Below are positions 27,295 to 40,001 of a DNA stretch of 64,000 bases, piece after piece (the stretch's first letter is position 1; every line of letters starts with the position of its first letter). The DNA is taken from NCBI RefSeq assembly GCF_001189965.1, contig NZ_LFLU01000003.1, forward strand, positions 1-64,000, in the 5' to 3' direction. Source of the stretch: Herbaspirillum rhizosphaerae (GTDB taxonomy: Bacteria; Pseudomonadota; Gammaproteobacteria; Burkholderiales; Burkholderiaceae_D). Under the pieces are notes generated by a model. It ran no database searches and had not been told where the DNA came from. It saw only the letters and a list, made by a program, of their open reading frames with translations. Both the position numbers and the translations under genes were made by a program.

Positions 27295-28182
27295 ATGGAC
27301 CGTCTTCAGGCAATGGAAGTGTTCGTGCGTGTAGCCGAACTGGGGAGCTTCAGCAAGACCGCCGAGCAGATGGGCTTGCCGGCGGCGACCGTGACCAATG
27401 CGATCCAATCGGTGGAGAAGCGCGTCGGCGTGCGCCTGCTGCAGCGGACCACGCGCAAGGTGACGCTGACCGACGACGGCGCGGCCTATCTGGAACGCTG
27501 CCAGCGCCTGCTGGCGGAATTCCAGGATGTGGAAAACCTTTTCGACCGCGAGCAGCCGCAGGGCATCGTGCGCGTGGACTTGCCGGAACGGCTGGCGCAC
27601 AAGGTGGTGATTCCGCAATTGCCGGCATTCTTTGCCCGTTATCCGGATATCCGCCTGAAGCTCAACGCCAGCGACCGTTTCGTCGATCTGGTCGGCGAGG
27701 GCGTCGATTGCGTGGTGCGGGTCGGCATCCTCAGCGATTCGACGCTGATTGCGCGCAGCATCGGCGCGATGGAGCAGATCACCTACGCGTCGAAAGACTA
27801 TCTGGATCGTCACGGCCGTCCGCGCACGCTGGCGGAGCTGGACAAGCACATGATGATCAATTATTTCTCCAGCCGCACCGGCCGCGATTTGCCGTGGGAG
27901 TACATGCAGAACGGCGAGCTGAAAACATTGAAGCTGCAAGGCCAGGTGTCGGTGGCCAGTTCCGAAGCCTATATGGCGTGTTGCCTGGCGGGATTGGGCA
28001 TCGTGCAGGCGCCGCGTTTCGGCGTGGAAGACTTGCTGGAGCAGGGCGTGCTGGAAGAAGTGCTGCCGGCGTTCAAACCGCCGCCTATGCCGGTGTCGAT
28101 CGTGTATTCGCACAACCGGCATTTGTCGCCGCGCGTACGGGCCTTCGTCGACTGGCTGGCGGAAATGCTGAAAATACGCTGA
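27295..28182 (+). CDS. LysR-family transcriptional regulator
   Basis: A 295-residue regulator. The N-terminal winged helix-turn-helix begins MDRLQAMEVFVRVAELGSFS and includes AATVTNAIQSVEKRVGVRLLQRTTRKVTLTDDG, diagnostic of the family. The C-terminal effector-binding domain runs from about residue 90 (VRVDLPERLAHKVVIPQLPAFFARYPDI). It belongs to the CrgA/YafC-like subgroup by its DLVGEGVDCVVRVG block. Divergent from the aldo/keto reductase gene, which is the most likely target along with its own gene. Inducer unknown. Confidence 0.92.
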   Translation: MDRLQAMEVFVRVAELGSFSKTAEQMGLPAATVTNAIQSVEKRVGVRLLQRTTRKVTLTDDGAAYLERCQRLLAEFQDVENLFDREQPQGIVRVDLPERLAHKVVIPQLPAFFARYPDIRLKLNASDRFVDLVGEGVDCVVRVGILSDSTLIARSIGAMEQITYASKDYLDRHGRPRTLAELDKHMMINYFSSRTGRDLPWEYMQNGELKTLKLQGQVSVASSEAYMACCLAGLGIVQAPRFGVEDLLEQGVLEEVLPAFKPPPMPVSIVYSHNRHLSPRVRAFVDWLAEMLKIR

Positions 28183-28225
28183 ACATGCAGGGCCGCAATG
28201 CCGCGCAATCGCGGCGCGGATTTCG

Positions 28226-28882
28226 TCAGGCCACGTTGGTCGGCGTGCTCGACTGCAGCAGCACCACCAGCGCGCCTGAACCGCCGTCGGCCGGACGCGC
28301 CTGGCAAAAGGCGATGACCTCATCCTTTTGCGCCAGCCAGTTGCGCACTTTTTGTTTCAGCACCGGCTCCTTGTTGACCGAGCCCAGTCCCTTGCCGTGG
28401 ATGATGCGCACGCAGCGTTGGCCGCGGCGGCGCGCCTGGCGCAGGAATTCGCCGAGCGCTTCGCGCGCTTCGTCGCGGCGCAGGCCGTGCAGGTCGAGCT
28501 GATTCTGGATCACCCAATGGCCGCGGCGCAGTTTGCTGAGCACGTCGCTGCCCACGCCGGGACGGGCGAAGCTCAGGTTTTCATCGCTGTTGAGCAGGGT
28601 GTCGAAGGTGAATTCGTCGGACAGCGATTCCATGAGCGCCGCCTGCTCGTCGGCGATGTGCTGGCGCGCAATCGGTAACGGTTGCGGCGGCATGAGGGTG
28701 GCTTTGTCGTTGTTGCGCAGCGGCGCTACCTTGCCGATGCTGTTGCGGAAAATGTCGGCTTCTTCGCGCAGGCGTTTTTCGTCTGCAATGCGCTGGCGTT
28801 CAGCGGCAAGGCGTGCTTCTTCCTGCGCCTTGAGATCCTTGCGCAACGACTTGAGCGCGGAAAAATCCTTGATAGTCGCCAT
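28226..28882 (-). CDS. Smr-domain protein (MutS2 C-terminal-like nuclease family)
   Basis: A 218-residue protein. The first about 65 residues are charged and helical (coiled-coil like: LKAQEEARLAAERQRIADEK). The C-terminal Smr domain shows LDLHGLRRDEAREALGEFL near 130 and the second motif VRIIHGKGLGSVN near 165, which together give the conserved LDLHG and HGKG loops linked to DNA/RNA nicking activity. It ends in a typical APPADGGSGALVVLL-like tail (ARPADGGSGALVVLL). Stand-alone Smr proteins of this type (YdaL-like) have poorly known roles. Same strand as trxB, 63 bases after it. Confidence 0.9.
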   Translation of the reverse strand: MATIKDFSALKSLRKDLKAQEEARLAAERQRIADEKRLREEADIFRNSIGKVAPLRNNDKATLMPPQPLPIARQHIADEQAALMESLSDEFTFDTLLNSDENLSFARPGVGSDVLSKLRRGHWVIQNQLDLHGLRRDEAREALGEFLRQARRRGQRCVRIIHGKGLGSVNKEPVLKQKVRNWLAQKDEVIAFCQARPADGGSGALVVLLQSSTPTNVA

Positions 28883-28905
28883 GGTTCGCGAACCGGTGAG
28901 GGATG

Positions 28906-28936
28906 AAAATGCTCTCCCGAACTCAGCGGGAGAGCA
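28906..28936 (-). terminator. Terminator of trxB
   Basis: Nine-base arms 28910-28918 and 28928-28936, with a short T-run on the minus strand (complement of 28906-28909). It begins ten bases past the trxB stop and lies before the Smr gene, so the two are probably separate or partly coupled units. Confidence 0.7.
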
Positions 28937-28945
28937 GCACGAACG

Positions 28946-30270
<1,325 letters not shown>

Positions 30271-32601
30271 ATGACCAAAACCAGCCAAGCCTACACCCGC
30301 ACCAACAAAGCCGCCGAAGCGCCGCCGCTGCCCAGCAGGCTGGTGCGCTTGCTCTACGAAGCACGCTGGCTGGCGATGGCGACCCTGTTTGCCTACCTTG
30401 CCATCATTCTGTTGACTTACTCGCGCAATGATCCCGGCTGGTCGGTGGCCAATACCGTGCCGCACCTGCACAACTGGGGCGGCCGCATCGGCGCCTGGCT
30501 GGCGGATCTGATGCTGTACATCTTCGGCATGTCGGCATGGTGGTGGTGCGTGCTGCTGGCGCACTCCATCTGGCGCAGTTACCGCCATCTGGCCAACCGT
30601 TTCCTGGTGCAGAAGCAGACCGAGCCTGAGCATCATCAGGAGGGGCTGATCCGCGCCATCGGCTTTGTGTTCCTGCTGGCCGGCAGTCTCGGTATCGAAT
30701 ACATGCGCATGTACTCGCTGAAGACGCCCATGCCGCGTGCGCCGGGCGGCGTGCTGGGCGAGATGATCGGCAGCGCGGCGCAATCGTCGCTGGGCTTTAC
30801 CGGCGCAACCTTGCTGCTGTTGCTGTTGTTCGGCCTGGGCTTCAGCCTGTTCTTCCACGTGTCCTGGCTGGCCGCGGTGGAGCGCATCGGCGGCGCCATC
30901 GAAGACGGTATTTTCTGGATCCGCAATTTTTACTCTGCGCGCGAAGACCGCAAGGTCGGCCACGTTGCCGCCGTCAAGCGCGAAGAAGTCGTGGTGCAGG
31001 AACGCGCCAAGATCGTCGAGGCGCCGCCGATCCGCATCGAGCCGCAAGTGGTGGCGGTGGTCAAGTCGGAGCGCATCGAGAAGGAACGTCAGACCAGCCT
31101 GTTTCAGGACATCGATTCCGGTCTGCCGCCGCTGTCGCTGCTGGATGAAGCGCCGCCGGCGCAGCAGACCGTCACAGTCGAGACGCTGGAATTCACCAGC
31201 CGCCTGATTGAGAAGAAGCTCTCCGACTTCGGCGTCGAAGTGAAGGTGGTCGCGGCCTATCCCGGTCCGGTGATCACGCGTTACGAAATCGAACCGGCGA
31301 CCGGCGTCAAGGGCAGCCAGATCGTCGGCCTGGCGCGCGACCTTGCGCGTTCGCTGTCGCTGACCTCGATCCGCGTGGTGGAAGTCATCCAGGGCAAGAA
31401 TTTCATGGGCCTGGAGCTGCCTAACCCCAAGCGCCAGATCGTGCGCCTGACCGAGATTCTCGGCTCCAAGGTCTACAACGACAGCCATTCCAGCCTGACG
31501 GTGGCGCTCGGCAAAGACATCGCCGGCAATCCGGTGGTGGCCGACCTCGCCAAGATGCCGCACTTGCTGGTCGCGGGTACGACAGGTTCGGGTAAATCGG
31601 TCGGCATCAACGCCACCATCCTGTCGCTGCTCTACAAGTCGACGCCGAAACAGGTGCGCCTGATCCTGATCGATCCGAAGATGCTGGAGCTGTCGATCTA
31701 CGAAGGCATCCCTCATCTGCTGGCGCCGGTGGTGACCGACATGCGCCAGGCCGGTCATGCGCTGAACTGGGCGGTGGCCGAGATGGAGCGCCGCTACAAG
31801 CGCATGTCCAAGCTGGGCGTGCGTAACCTGGCCGGCTACAACCAGAAGATCATCGACGCCGACAAGCGCGGCGAGAAGATCCCGAATCCGTTCAGCCTCA
31901 CGCCGGACGCGCCGGAGCCGCTGGAACAGCTCGAAACCATCGTCATCATCATCGACGAACTGGCCGACCTGATGATGGTGGTCGGCAAGAAGGTGGAAGA
32001 ACTGATCGCCCGTATCGCGCAAAAGGCGCGCGCCGCCGGTATTCACCTGATCCTGGCGACGCAGCGCCCTTCGGTCGACGTCATCACCGGCCTGATCAAG
32101 GCCAACGTGCCGACGCGGATTGCCTTCCAGGTCAGCAGCAAGATCGACTCGCGCACGATTCTCGACCAGATGGGCGCGGAAGCGTTGCTCGGCATGGGCG
32201 ACATGCTGTACATGCCGCCGGGTACCGGCTTGCCGATCCGCGTGCATGGCGCCTTTGTTTCCGATGAAGAAGTCCATCGCGTGGTGGACCATCTGAAAGA
32301 GCAGGGGGAACCGAATTACATCGAGGGCATCCTAGAAGGAGGCGTTGCCGACGATGCCGAAGGGGCAATCGGCGGCGGCGCTGCGGGCGGCAGCGAAGGC
32401 GATGAGCTCTACGATCAGGCCGTTGCTGTCGTGCTGAAAAACCGCCGGGCTTCGATTTCCCTGGTGCAACGTCATTTGCGCATCGGCTACAACCGCGCGG
32501 CGCGTCTGCTGGAGCAGATGGAGCAAAGCGGCCTGGTGTCGACCATGCAATCGAACGGCAATCGGGAAATCCTCGTGCCGGCAGGAAATACCTCGGAATA
32601 A
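30271..32601 (+). CDS. ftsK: DNA translocase FtsK
   Basis: Septal DNA pump that clears chromosome ends at division and activates XerCD at dif. 776 residues, shorter than E. coli FtsK because the linker is short. The N-terminal region holds four transmembrane helices (about 35-200). The motor domain has Walker [13 protein letters not shown] near residue 440, Walker [15 protein letters not shown] near 555, and [17 protein letters not shown]. The C-terminal gamma winged helix, which reads KOPS, is [20 protein letters not shown] to the end. Followed three bases later by lolA. Confidence 0.96.
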   Translation: MTKTSQAYTRTNKAAEAPPLPSRLVRLLYEARWLAMATLFAYLAIILLTYSRNDPGWSVANTVPHLHNWGGRIGAWLADLMLYIFGMSAWWWCVLLAHSIWRSYRHLANRFLVQKQTEPEHHQEGLIRAIGFVFLLAGSLGIEYMRMYSLKTPMPRAPGGVLGEMIGSAAQSSLGFTGATLLLLLLFGLGFSLFFHVSWLAAVERIGGAIEDGIFWIRNFYSAREDRKVGHVAAVKREEVVVQERAKIVEAPPIRIEPQVVAVVKSERIEKERQTSLFQDIDSGLPPLSLLDEAPPAQQTVTVETLEFTSRLIEKKLSDFGVEVKVVAAYPGPVITRYEIEPATGVKGSQIVGLARDLARSLSLTSIRVVEVIQGKNFMGLELPNPKRQIVRLTEILGSKVYNDSHSSLTVALGKDIAGNPVVADLAKMPHLLVAGTTGSGKSVGINATILSLLYKSTPKQVRLILIDPKMLELSIYEGIPHLLAPVVTDMRQAGHALNWAVAEMERRYKRMSKLGVRNLAGYNQKIIDADKRGEKIPNPFSLTPDAPEPLEQLETIVIIIDELADLMMVVGKKVEELIARIAQKARAAGIHLILATQRPSVDVITGLIKANVPTRIAFQVSSKIDSRTILDQMGAEALLGMGDMLYMPPGTGLPIRVHGAFVSDEEVHRVVDHLKEQGEPNYIEGILEGGVADDAEGAIGGGAAGGSEGDELYDQAVAVVLKNRRASISLVQRHLRIGYNRAARLLEQMEQSGLVSTMQSNGNREILVPAGNTSE

Positions 32602-32604
32602 TCC

Positions 32605-33288
32605 ATGCAAAGAAAAATACCAGCGATGCAAATAAAACCGGCTTTACCCCGTCTCAACAAATGGCATCTGGCCGTTTCCGTATTGGGTCTGAGCGCAGCG
32701 TTGTTTTCCGCGCAGGCTTCGGCGAGCGCGTTGGAGCAGTTCAAGCAATTCGTGTCGTCGACGCAATCGGCCAAGGGTCAGTTCGTGCAGCGCCTGGTCA
32801 AGACCGACAGCGGCACCGTCAAGGTGTCGAATACATCGAGCGGCACGTTTGTGTTTTCGCGTCCGGGCAAATTCATCTGGACCTATCAGAAGCCGTATGA
32901 ACAAGTCTTGCAGGCCGATGGCGACAAGCTGTTCATCTACGACAAGGATCTGAATCAGGTCACCACCAAGAAGCTGGGCAACGCGCTCGGCTCGTCGCCT
33001 GCGGCGATCCTGTTCGGCAGCAACGATCTGGAAAAGAATTTCACGCTGAAAGAGGGCGGCGCCAAGGATGGTATGGAATGGCTGGAAGCCACGCCCAAAA
33101 GCAAAGACACGACCTTCGACCGCATCGGCATCGGTTTGAAGGACGGCGTGCCGCAAGCGATGGAGCTGCGCGATTCTTTCGGTCAGACTTCGCTGCTGTC
33201 GTTCACGCACTTTGAAAAGAACCCGCCGTTGAAGGCTACCAGCTTCACCTTCGTCGTGCCCAAGGGCGCCGACGTTTTCAACAACTGA
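32605..33288 (+). CDS. lolA: Outer-membrane lipoprotein carrier protein LolA
   Basis: Periplasmic chaperone that carries lipoproteins from LolCDE to LolB. 227 residues with a signal peptide to about residue 38 ([20 protein letters not shown]). The mature part shows [20 protein letters not shown] and [21 protein letters not shown], with the conserved arginine in the RPGKF block, and [11 protein letters not shown] near the end. The start is uncertain: ATG at 32605 or 32626, both giving a good signal peptide. The ftsK-lolA-rarA-serS neighbourhood is common in proteobacteria. Confidence 0.93.
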   Translation: MQRKIPAMQIKPALPRLNKWHLAVSVLGLSAALFSAQASASALEQFKQFVSSTQSAKGQFVQRLVKTDSGTVKVSNTSSGTFVFSRPGKFIWTYQKPYEQVLQADGDKLFIYDKDLNQVTTKKLGNALGSSPAAILFGSNDLEKNFTLKEGGAKDGMEWLEATPKSKDTTFDRIGIGLKDGVPQAMELRDSFGQTSLLSFTHFEKNPPLKATSFTFVVPKGADVFNN

Positions 33289-33306
33289 TCAGTTCGTATT
33301 GTTATC

Positions 33307-33642
33307 TCAGGTCGGCATCTTGAGCATGTCGATCTTGCCTTCCACGTCGCGCCATTGCTCGTGATCGGGCATCGGCGCCCGGGCCTGGGTGATCGGTTTC
33401 CAGCCCGGATGCTTGGCCAGTTTTGCGTTCAGGTCGGTGAAATGCTTCAGCGCTTCGGGCAGGTCGGTTTCGTTGTAGATCGCGCCGACCGGGCATTCCG
33501 GCACGCACATCGAGCAGTCGATGCAGCCGTCCGGATCGATCGCCAGAAAGTTGGGTCCTTCGACAAAACAATCCATGGGACAGACGCTGACGCAGTCGGT
33601 GTATTTGCAGGCGATGCAGGAATCGGTGACAACAAAAGGCAT
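33307..33642 (-). CDS. fdxA: Ferredoxin FdxA (7Fe, 3Fe-4S/4Fe-4S)
   Basis: A 111-residue electron carrier of the bacterial 7Fe/8Fe type. From the ATG at 33642 the protein opens [20 protein letters not shown], with the first cluster region C-x2-C-x4-C-x3-CP, and continues [16 protein letters not shown] for the second. The C-terminal half ([24 protein letters not shown]) is standard for FdxA. The frame continues 27 codons upstream, but that stretch is hydrophobic and outside the family. No good ribosome site is visible. It is convergent with lolA, with 18 bases between them. Confidence 0.93.
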   Translation of the reverse strand: MPFVVTDSCIACKYTDCVSVCPMDCFVEGPNFLAIDPDGCIDCSMCVPECPVGAIYNETDLPEALKHFTDLNAKLAKHPGWKPITQARAPMPDHEQWRDVEGKIDMLKMPT

Positions 33643-33834
33643 GAGCTGAAACGCCCTGAGGCGTGGAAGTGATGTAAGCAGAATGGCAAGTCCCAGCACA
33701 AGATCAACTTTAAGCCGACTCATACCTGTGAACCCGGCAGGATTCTAGCATCTGAGCCGATGTGCTGCTGTCGGATCGGTTAGACTAGCGGTCCTGCGAT
33801 TTATCCGATCTTAACTCTCCATTTTGACAACCGC

Positions 33835-35130
33835 ATGAATTCTGCGCCGTTAGCCGAACGTCTCCGCCCGCATTCCTTTGACGATGTCATCGGCCAGCAG
33901 CATCTGCTCGGCGCGGGCAAGCCGCTGCGCGTGGCGTTCGAATCGGGCGAGCCGCATTCGATGATCCTGTGGGGGCCGCCGGGTGTCGGCAAGACCACGC
34001 TGGCGCGCATCATGGCGGACAGTTTCAATGCCGAATTCATCGCCTTGTCGGCGGTGCTGTCGGGTGTCAAGGACATTCGCGAAGCGGTGGAGCGTGCGCA
34101 GGTTACCCGCGCCAATTCCGGCCGCCGCACGATCTTGTTCGTCGACGAAGTGCATCGTTTCAACAAGAGCCAGCAGGATGCCTTCCTGCCGCACGTGGAA
34201 AGCGGCTTGTTCACCTTTATCGGCGCTACCACCGAAAATCCTTCCTTCGAAGTCAACGGCGCGCTGTTGTCGCGTGCGGCCGTCTATGTGCTCAAGTCGC
34301 TGACGGAAGACGACCTCGGCGCGCTGATCGATCGCGCCTGCCGTGAAGAACTCGATGGCTTGCAATTCGAACCGGAAGCGAAAGAAATGCTGATCGCCAG
34401 CGCCGACGGCGACGGTCGCAAGCTGCTCAATAATCTGGAAATCGTGGCGCGCGCGGCGCAGGCGAAGAACGTCGGGATCGTCGGCACGGAAGTGCTGGCG
34501 GAATGCCTGGGCGACGCCTTGCGCCGTTTCGACAAAGGCGGCGACGCCTTCTATGACCAGATTTCCGCCTTGCATAAATCGGTGCGCGGCTCCAGTCCCG
34601 ACGGCGCCTTGTATTGGCTGACGCGCATGCTCGACGGCGGCACCGATCCGCGCTACCTGGCGCGCCGCATCGTGCGCATGGCCTGGGAAGACATCGGCCT
34701 GGCCGATCCGCGCGCCATGACGATCGCTAATGACGCTGCCGCCACCTACGAACGCCTCGGCTCACCCGAGGGCGAGCTGGCCCTGGCGCAGGCGGTGATT
34801 TACCTGGCGATTGCCGCCAAGAGCAATGCCGGCTACATGGCCTACAACCAGGCGCGCGCTTTCGTCGCCAAGGACAAGTCGCGCGGCGTGCCGGAACATC
34901 TGCGCAATGCGCCGACCAAGCTGATGAAGGAACTGGGTTACGGCAAGCTGTATCGCTATGCCCATGATGAGCCGGAAGGCTATGCCGCGGGTGAAACCTA
35001 TCTGCCGGACGGCATTCCCGATCCGCATTGGTACCAGCCGGTGCCGCGCGGGCTGGAGGCCAAGATCGGCGACAAGATGGCGCATCTGCGCGATCTCGAC
35101 CGCGAATACAAGAAAAATAACAAAGGTTAA
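33835..35130 (+). CDS. rarA: Replication-associated recombination protein A (AAA+ ATPase)
   Basis: MgsA/RarA, a clamp-loader-like AAA+ protein acting at stalled replication forks. 431 residues. Walker A WGPPGVGKTTLARIMA lies near residue 50, Walker B LFVDEVHRFNKSQQD near 103, sensor 1 GATTENPSFEVN near 127, and the tetramerisation and C-terminal blocks KSVRGSSPDGALYWLTRML and ARRIVRMAWEDIGLADP follow. The terminal NKG tail is short. Lies in the usual lolA-rarA-serS order, here interrupted by fdxA and a membrane protein on the other strand. Confidence 0.95.
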   Translation: MNSAPLAERLRPHSFDDVIGQQHLLGAGKPLRVAFESGEPHSMILWGPPGVGKTTLARIMADSFNAEFIALSAVLSGVKDIREAVERAQVTRANSGRRTILFVDEVHRFNKSQQDAFLPHVESGLFTFIGATTENPSFEVNGALLSRAAVYVLKSLTEDDLGALIDRACREELDGLQFEPEAKEMLIASADGDGRKLLNNLEIVARAAQAKNVGIVGTEVLAECLGDALRRFDKGGDAFYDQISALHKSVRGSSPDGALYWLTRMLDGGTDPRYLARRIVRMAWEDIGLADPRAMTIANDAAATYERLGSPEGELALAQAVIYLAIAAKSNAGYMAYNQARAFVAKDKSRGVPEHLRNAPTKLMKELGYGKLYRYAHDEPEGYAAGETYLPDGIPDPHWYQPVPRGLEAKIGDKMAHLRDLDREYKKNNKG

Positions 35131-35193
35131 AACCGGGGTGGGTTAGCGACACCAGTCAGTTGAACTTGGAGATGGCGGTACTTGTTCAAAGAA

Positions 35194-35293
35194 CTGTCGT
35201 CCTGACGAAAGTCAGGACCCAGTGTCGTATTGCACTTCGTGTCGTATCGCACCTCGTCACGACACTGGATCCCAGCGTTCGCTGGGACGACAG
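35194..35293. repeat. Compound inverted-repeat element with nested hairpins
   Basis: Two 35-base arms (35194-35228 and 35259-35293) are inverted copies of each other, with outer ends CTGTCGTCC and GGACGACAG-like sequence. Each arm also folds alone: 35200-35217 and 35271-35288 are small hairpins whose stems differ in sequence but stay paired. Between the arms are two tandem 17-base copies (35224-35240 and 35241-35257) with two differences. It lies between convergent rarA and the gene at 35311. The form resembles dispersed intergenic REP/MITE-like repeats. Confidence 0.7.
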
Positions 35294-35310
35294 CGGTGAT
35301 GATGGCTGCG

Positions 35311-35910
35311 TTACGCTGATACTGGCGTCTTCCACACCTCAAACACACCTTCCATCGCCCCCATGGCGCTGATCACCGCCTGGTAGGTCGCATCGTTGTC
35401 GTAACCCGGCAGCTTTGACTTGAACTCTTCCATCAGGCTTTCCAGTCCCGGCGTGTCGTTGGGCAGGCGGATGCCGCCTTTGACGGTCGCAATCATCCAG
35501 TAAGGCATAGGCAAAAAATCGTCGCCGATGGTGATCACGATGCGGTTGACGTCTTGCCAGGCAATGCTTTCAAGTTCGGCATCGCCGCGCGAGGTCTTGA
35601 TGAACTCGTCGTCGAAGGCGACCGTCACCGGTTTGGCGCGTGCGGCGGCGCGGCGTGCCGGGCGCAGGTCGGCGGCGGTCGGGCCGGCATTGATCTTCCA
35701 TTTGGTGGATTCAGGCGTCGGGAACAGGCGATTCTTGACGCGTTGGCCGAAGGCGAACATGGCGCCGAAGCTGAGTCCGGTCAGCACGCCGTAGCCGATG
35801 CTGGAACCGGTCAGCGCGAACTGCGAGCCGGCCCAGATGGCGCAGCAGGCGGCAAGGGCGAAGCCGATGAGGTAGGCGAACAGCGGCGGCTGCGAAGGCG
35901 TGTCGGACAT
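35311..35910 (-). CDS. Uncharacterised inner-membrane protein
   Basis: A 199-residue protein I do not recognise. From the ATG at 35910 it has a short polar N-terminus, two hydrophobic helices (about 12-30 and 36-55: LFAYLIGFALAACCAIWAGS and a GYGVLTGLSFGAMFAFG segment), then a soluble basic-to-mixed domain of about 140 residues. That domain includes DDEFIKTSRGDAELESIAWQ and VNRIVITIGDDFLP, reminiscent of a PH-like or YcxB-like membrane-associated fold, though this is only an impression. Its role is unknown. Divergent from serS. Confidence 0.7.
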   Translation of the reverse strand: MSDTPSQPPLFAYLIGFALAACCAIWAGSQFALTGSSIGYGVLTGLSFGAMFAFGQRVKNRLFPTPESTKWKINAGPTAADLRPARRAAARAKPVTVAFDDEFIKTSRGDAELESIAWQDVNRIVITIGDDFLPMPYWMIATVKGGIRLPNDTPGLESLMEEFKSKLPGYDNDATYQAVISAMGAMEGVFEVWKTPVSA

Positions 35911-35936
35911 GGCGCGTTCCTGTGTTGTTTCTGTGA

Positions 35937-37412
<1,476 letters not shown>

Positions 37413-37450
37413 GCCTCGGCAACATGCCGCGACAATAAGCCGCTGCAATG

Positions 37451-37490
37451 AAAAATGGCTGACGATGCAATCTCGTCAGCCATTTTTTTT
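37451..37490 (+). terminator. Rho-independent terminator of serS
   Basis: Eleven-base arms ATGGCTGACGA and TCGTCAGCCAT (37455-37465 and 37473-37483), with A's before and eight T's after, 40 bases past the serS stop. It may also end the convergent EAL gene. Confidence 0.92.
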
Positions 37491-37529
37491 GTACGGCCGC
37501 CTGTCAGTGACAGCCGTGCTTGTTATCGT

Positions 37530-39407
37530 TTACATTGCCCACGAGAAAGTTGCCGGAATGCGCCGCTCGATGAACAGGCTGTTGCCGGGCGTCTTCTTGG
37601 CCTGCTTTTTGGCCTTGGTGGCGGCCGAGGCGATCTGGTGCGGCGACGAGTATTGCGACGGTTCGATCTTGACCGCGCCCAGCGACAGGCTGACCAGCGG
37701 ATGGAGCACGCGCGCGCCCTGGCGGTCTTCGCTGTAGTAGCCGCCGCGCTCCTTGTCTTCCATATAGTAGAAGCTCTGCGACGCGGTGCTGAAGGCATCC
37801 AGCATGGCCTTGCAGCGATGTTCCCAATCCTCGCTCTGGAACATGATCAGGAAATCGTCGCCGCCGATGTGGCCGATGAAGTCGAGCTGCGGATCGCAAT
37901 ACTGGCTCAGCGTGCGGCCGGTCAGCTGGATCATGTCGTCGCCCTTGCGATAGCCGTAGACATCGTTGAAGGGTTTGAAGTTGTCCAGGTCGCAGTAGCA
38001 GATGCAGAACTCCACGCCGCTTTGCAGCAGGAACTCGATGTGCTCGTTGATCGGCACGTTGCCGGGCAACTGCGTCAGCGGGTTGGCGTAGCGCGCCGCT
38101 TCGATCTGCATCTGCGTGATTTCGCGCAGCAGGTCATGGCCGGTGCCCATGCCGACATATTGCCCCTGGTCGACGATGATGAAACCGTTCGACAAGTGAT
38201 GCGATTCGGCTTGTACGAGGATGTGGCTGAGGTCTTGCAGGCTGGTGTCCTGCTCGGTCAGCAGGGGATTCGGATCCATGAAGAAGGTGCAGGACTTTTT
38301 GCCGTACAGCTCGCGGCCGTAGAGGCGCGCGAAGCGCTCCACCATGCTGTAGCGATTGATCAGGCCGACCGGAATGCCGTTGCTGACCACCGGCAATGCC
38401 TGGAGCTGCGGATCGTTGACGAACAGGTCGTAGACCTCGTCGTTATGAACGGCAGGCGAGACGTATTGCGTTTCGCGCAGCAGCTTGAAGACGGTGGCGC
38501 TTTTTTTGGTCGGGCCGTATTTTTGCGTCGCCAGCGGCACCTTGTCGCGGCGCAGGATCTTGCTGATGTCGTCGCCGACCACGGTCTTCGGATGGGCATG
38601 CGGGCGGGCGATGTGATAACCCTGGCCGCAGGCGATGCCGAGGTCGCGGATGGTCAGCAGCTCAGCCTGGGTTTCGATGCCTTCGGCGATGACGATGGAG
38701 CCGGACTTCTCGGCGATCTCCTGAATGGAGCGCACGAACTGCAGTTTCATCGGGTCGTTGTTGATGCCCTGGATGAAGTGCATGTCGACCTTGACGTATT
38801 CCGGTTGCAATTCCGACCACAGGCGCAGGCTGGAAAAACCTTCGCCGAGATCGTCGATCGCAATCTGGAATCCCATGTCGCGGTAATGCATGGCGGCGTT
38901 GCGCAGCAACTGGTAGTCGTAGGTCGGTTCGTTTTCGGTCAGTTCGATGATGATGCGCTGCGGGTTGATGCCGAGTTTTTCCAGGTGGCGCAGGGTTTCG
39001 CCCTGAATGGCTTCCGGTTGCACCAGCGCGCCCGGGCTGACGTTGAGGAACAGATTTCCGGGCAAGCCCGATTGTGCGAACTGGGCCATGACGATATGGC
39101 GGCACAAGTGTTCGACCTGCACCGACAGCTTGTTGGCGCGCGCGACCTTGAACAGATTCAACGGCGAGTGCAGGGGGCTGTTGGATGGACCGCGGATCAG
39201 GCCTTCGTAACCGACGATCTCGCCGCTGCGCATGCGGATGATCGGCTGGAACAGGGCCGTCAGGCTGCGTTGCGCAATGATTTCGTGCAGATGGGACAAC
39301 AGTTGCGATTCCTGTTGCTCTTCGAGCAGGCGCGCGTTTGCCGCGCCTGCTTGCGCGGCAGGGAAGGGCGGAATATTGTCGAAATCATGTGCGGCAAAAG
39401 GTGCCAT
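37530..39407 (-). CDS. Cyclic-di-GMP protein with EAL, CBS-pair and degenerate GGDEF domains
   Basis: About 625 residues, soluble. The order is unusual: an EAL phosphodiesterase domain first (about 40-285), then a CBS pair (about 300-430), then GGDEF (about 440-595). The EAL residues look complete: EGLIR, LNVSPGAL, IELTEN, AIDDLGEGFSSL, VKVD, AEGIET and GQGYHIARP. The GGDEF site reads GGDDF and lacks the RxxD inhibitory site. I infer c-di-GMP hydrolysis, with the CBS pair sensing adenine nucleotides. The start is uncertain: ATG at 39407, or TTG at 39428 seven codons upstream. Separated from a diguanylate cyclase gene by tRNA-Ser. Confidence 0.88.
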   Translation of the reverse strand: MAPFAAHDFDNIPPFPAAQAGAANARLLEEQQESQLLSHLHEIIAQRSLTALFQPIIRMRSGEIVGYEGLIRGPSNSPLHSPLNLFKVARANKLSVQVEHLCRHIVMAQFAQSGLPGNLFLNVSPGALVQPEAIQGETLRHLEKLGINPQRIIIELTENEPTYDYQLLRNAAMHYRDMGFQIAIDDLGEGFSSLRLWSELQPEYVKVDMHFIQGINNDPMKLQFVRSIQEIAEKSGSIVIAEGIETQAELLTIRDLGIACGQGYHIARPHAHPKTVVGDDISKILRRDKVPLATQKYGPTKKSATVFKLLRETQYVSPAVHNDEVYDLFVNDPQLQALPVVSNGIPVGLINRYSMVERFARLYGRELYGKKSCTFFMDPNPLLTEQDTSLQDLSHILVQAESHHLSNGFIIVDQGQYVGMGTGHDLLREITQMQIEAARYANPLTQLPGNVPINEHIEFLLQSGVEFCICYCDLDNFKPFNDVYGYRKGDDMIQLTGRTLSQYCDPQLDFIGHIGGDDFLIMFQSEDWEHRCKAMLDAFSTASQSFYYMEDKERGGYYSEDRQGARVLHPLVSLSLGAVKIEPSQYSSPHQIASAATKAKKQAKKTPGNSLFIERRIPATFSWAM

Positions 39408-39579
39408 TGTCAGGTCCACTGGGTCCAACCGTAGGTGAGTGTGAATGCCTTGTCCGAACGGCAGGCAACATCTGATCGTAGTGGAGATTTATGACAAGAT
39501 GATGATGTGTAAATTATTTTCCAGGCCTGCCTGCATTTTCATCAGGAATAAAATTTATATAAAAACATCGCAGACCTAT

Positions 39580-39608
39580 TTCCATCTCTAAAATGATTCT
39601 GCTATAAT
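39580..39608 (+). promoter_or_regulatory. Candidate promoter of tRNA-Ser
   Basis: A consensus TATAAT at 39603-39608 with a TTCCAT -35 at 39580-39585 and a 17-base spacer, followed by the mature tRNA 46 bases downstream. The region upstream (39430-39600) is notably AT-rich and otherwise empty. Confidence 0.65.
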
Positions 39609-39653
39609 CTTTTGCTTTGCTGCCCTCGGGCGGTAATTTCGACTAGGTTAACC

Positions 39654-39746
<93 letters not shown>

Positions 39747-39750
39747 ACAA

Positions 39751-39781
39751 GCAAAACGCCCGCTTTACGCGGGCGTTTTGC
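39751..39781 (+). terminator. Rho-independent terminator of tRNA-Ser
   Basis: Thirteen-base arms GCAAAACGCCCGC and GCGGGCGTTTTGC (39751-39763 and 39769-39781) with a five-base loop, starting seven bases after the tRNA 3' end. Confidence 0.9.
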
Positions 39782-40001
39782 TATCCAGACTGCATCGGCA
39801 TGTCAGAGGTGGTCCTTGCCGCTTCCAGAAAAATTGTTTTTTGTGTTGATTGCGCCTGAATCGTTGCCTGATCCAGGGCCGGGTTTGTTGCTTTGCGCCT
39901 GAAGAATGAATAATTGCGGACCGCTGCATCATGAAGGCGCCGCTGAAAATTGCCTGATTTGCAATTTCGACGTTCCGGCAGGTATTTCGAAGGTAATAAA
40001 G

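Noticed and set aside
35224..35257. Tandem 17-base repeats as a CRISPR start
   Set aside because: Only two copies with no spacer between them, and nested in an inverted-repeat element; no cas genes.
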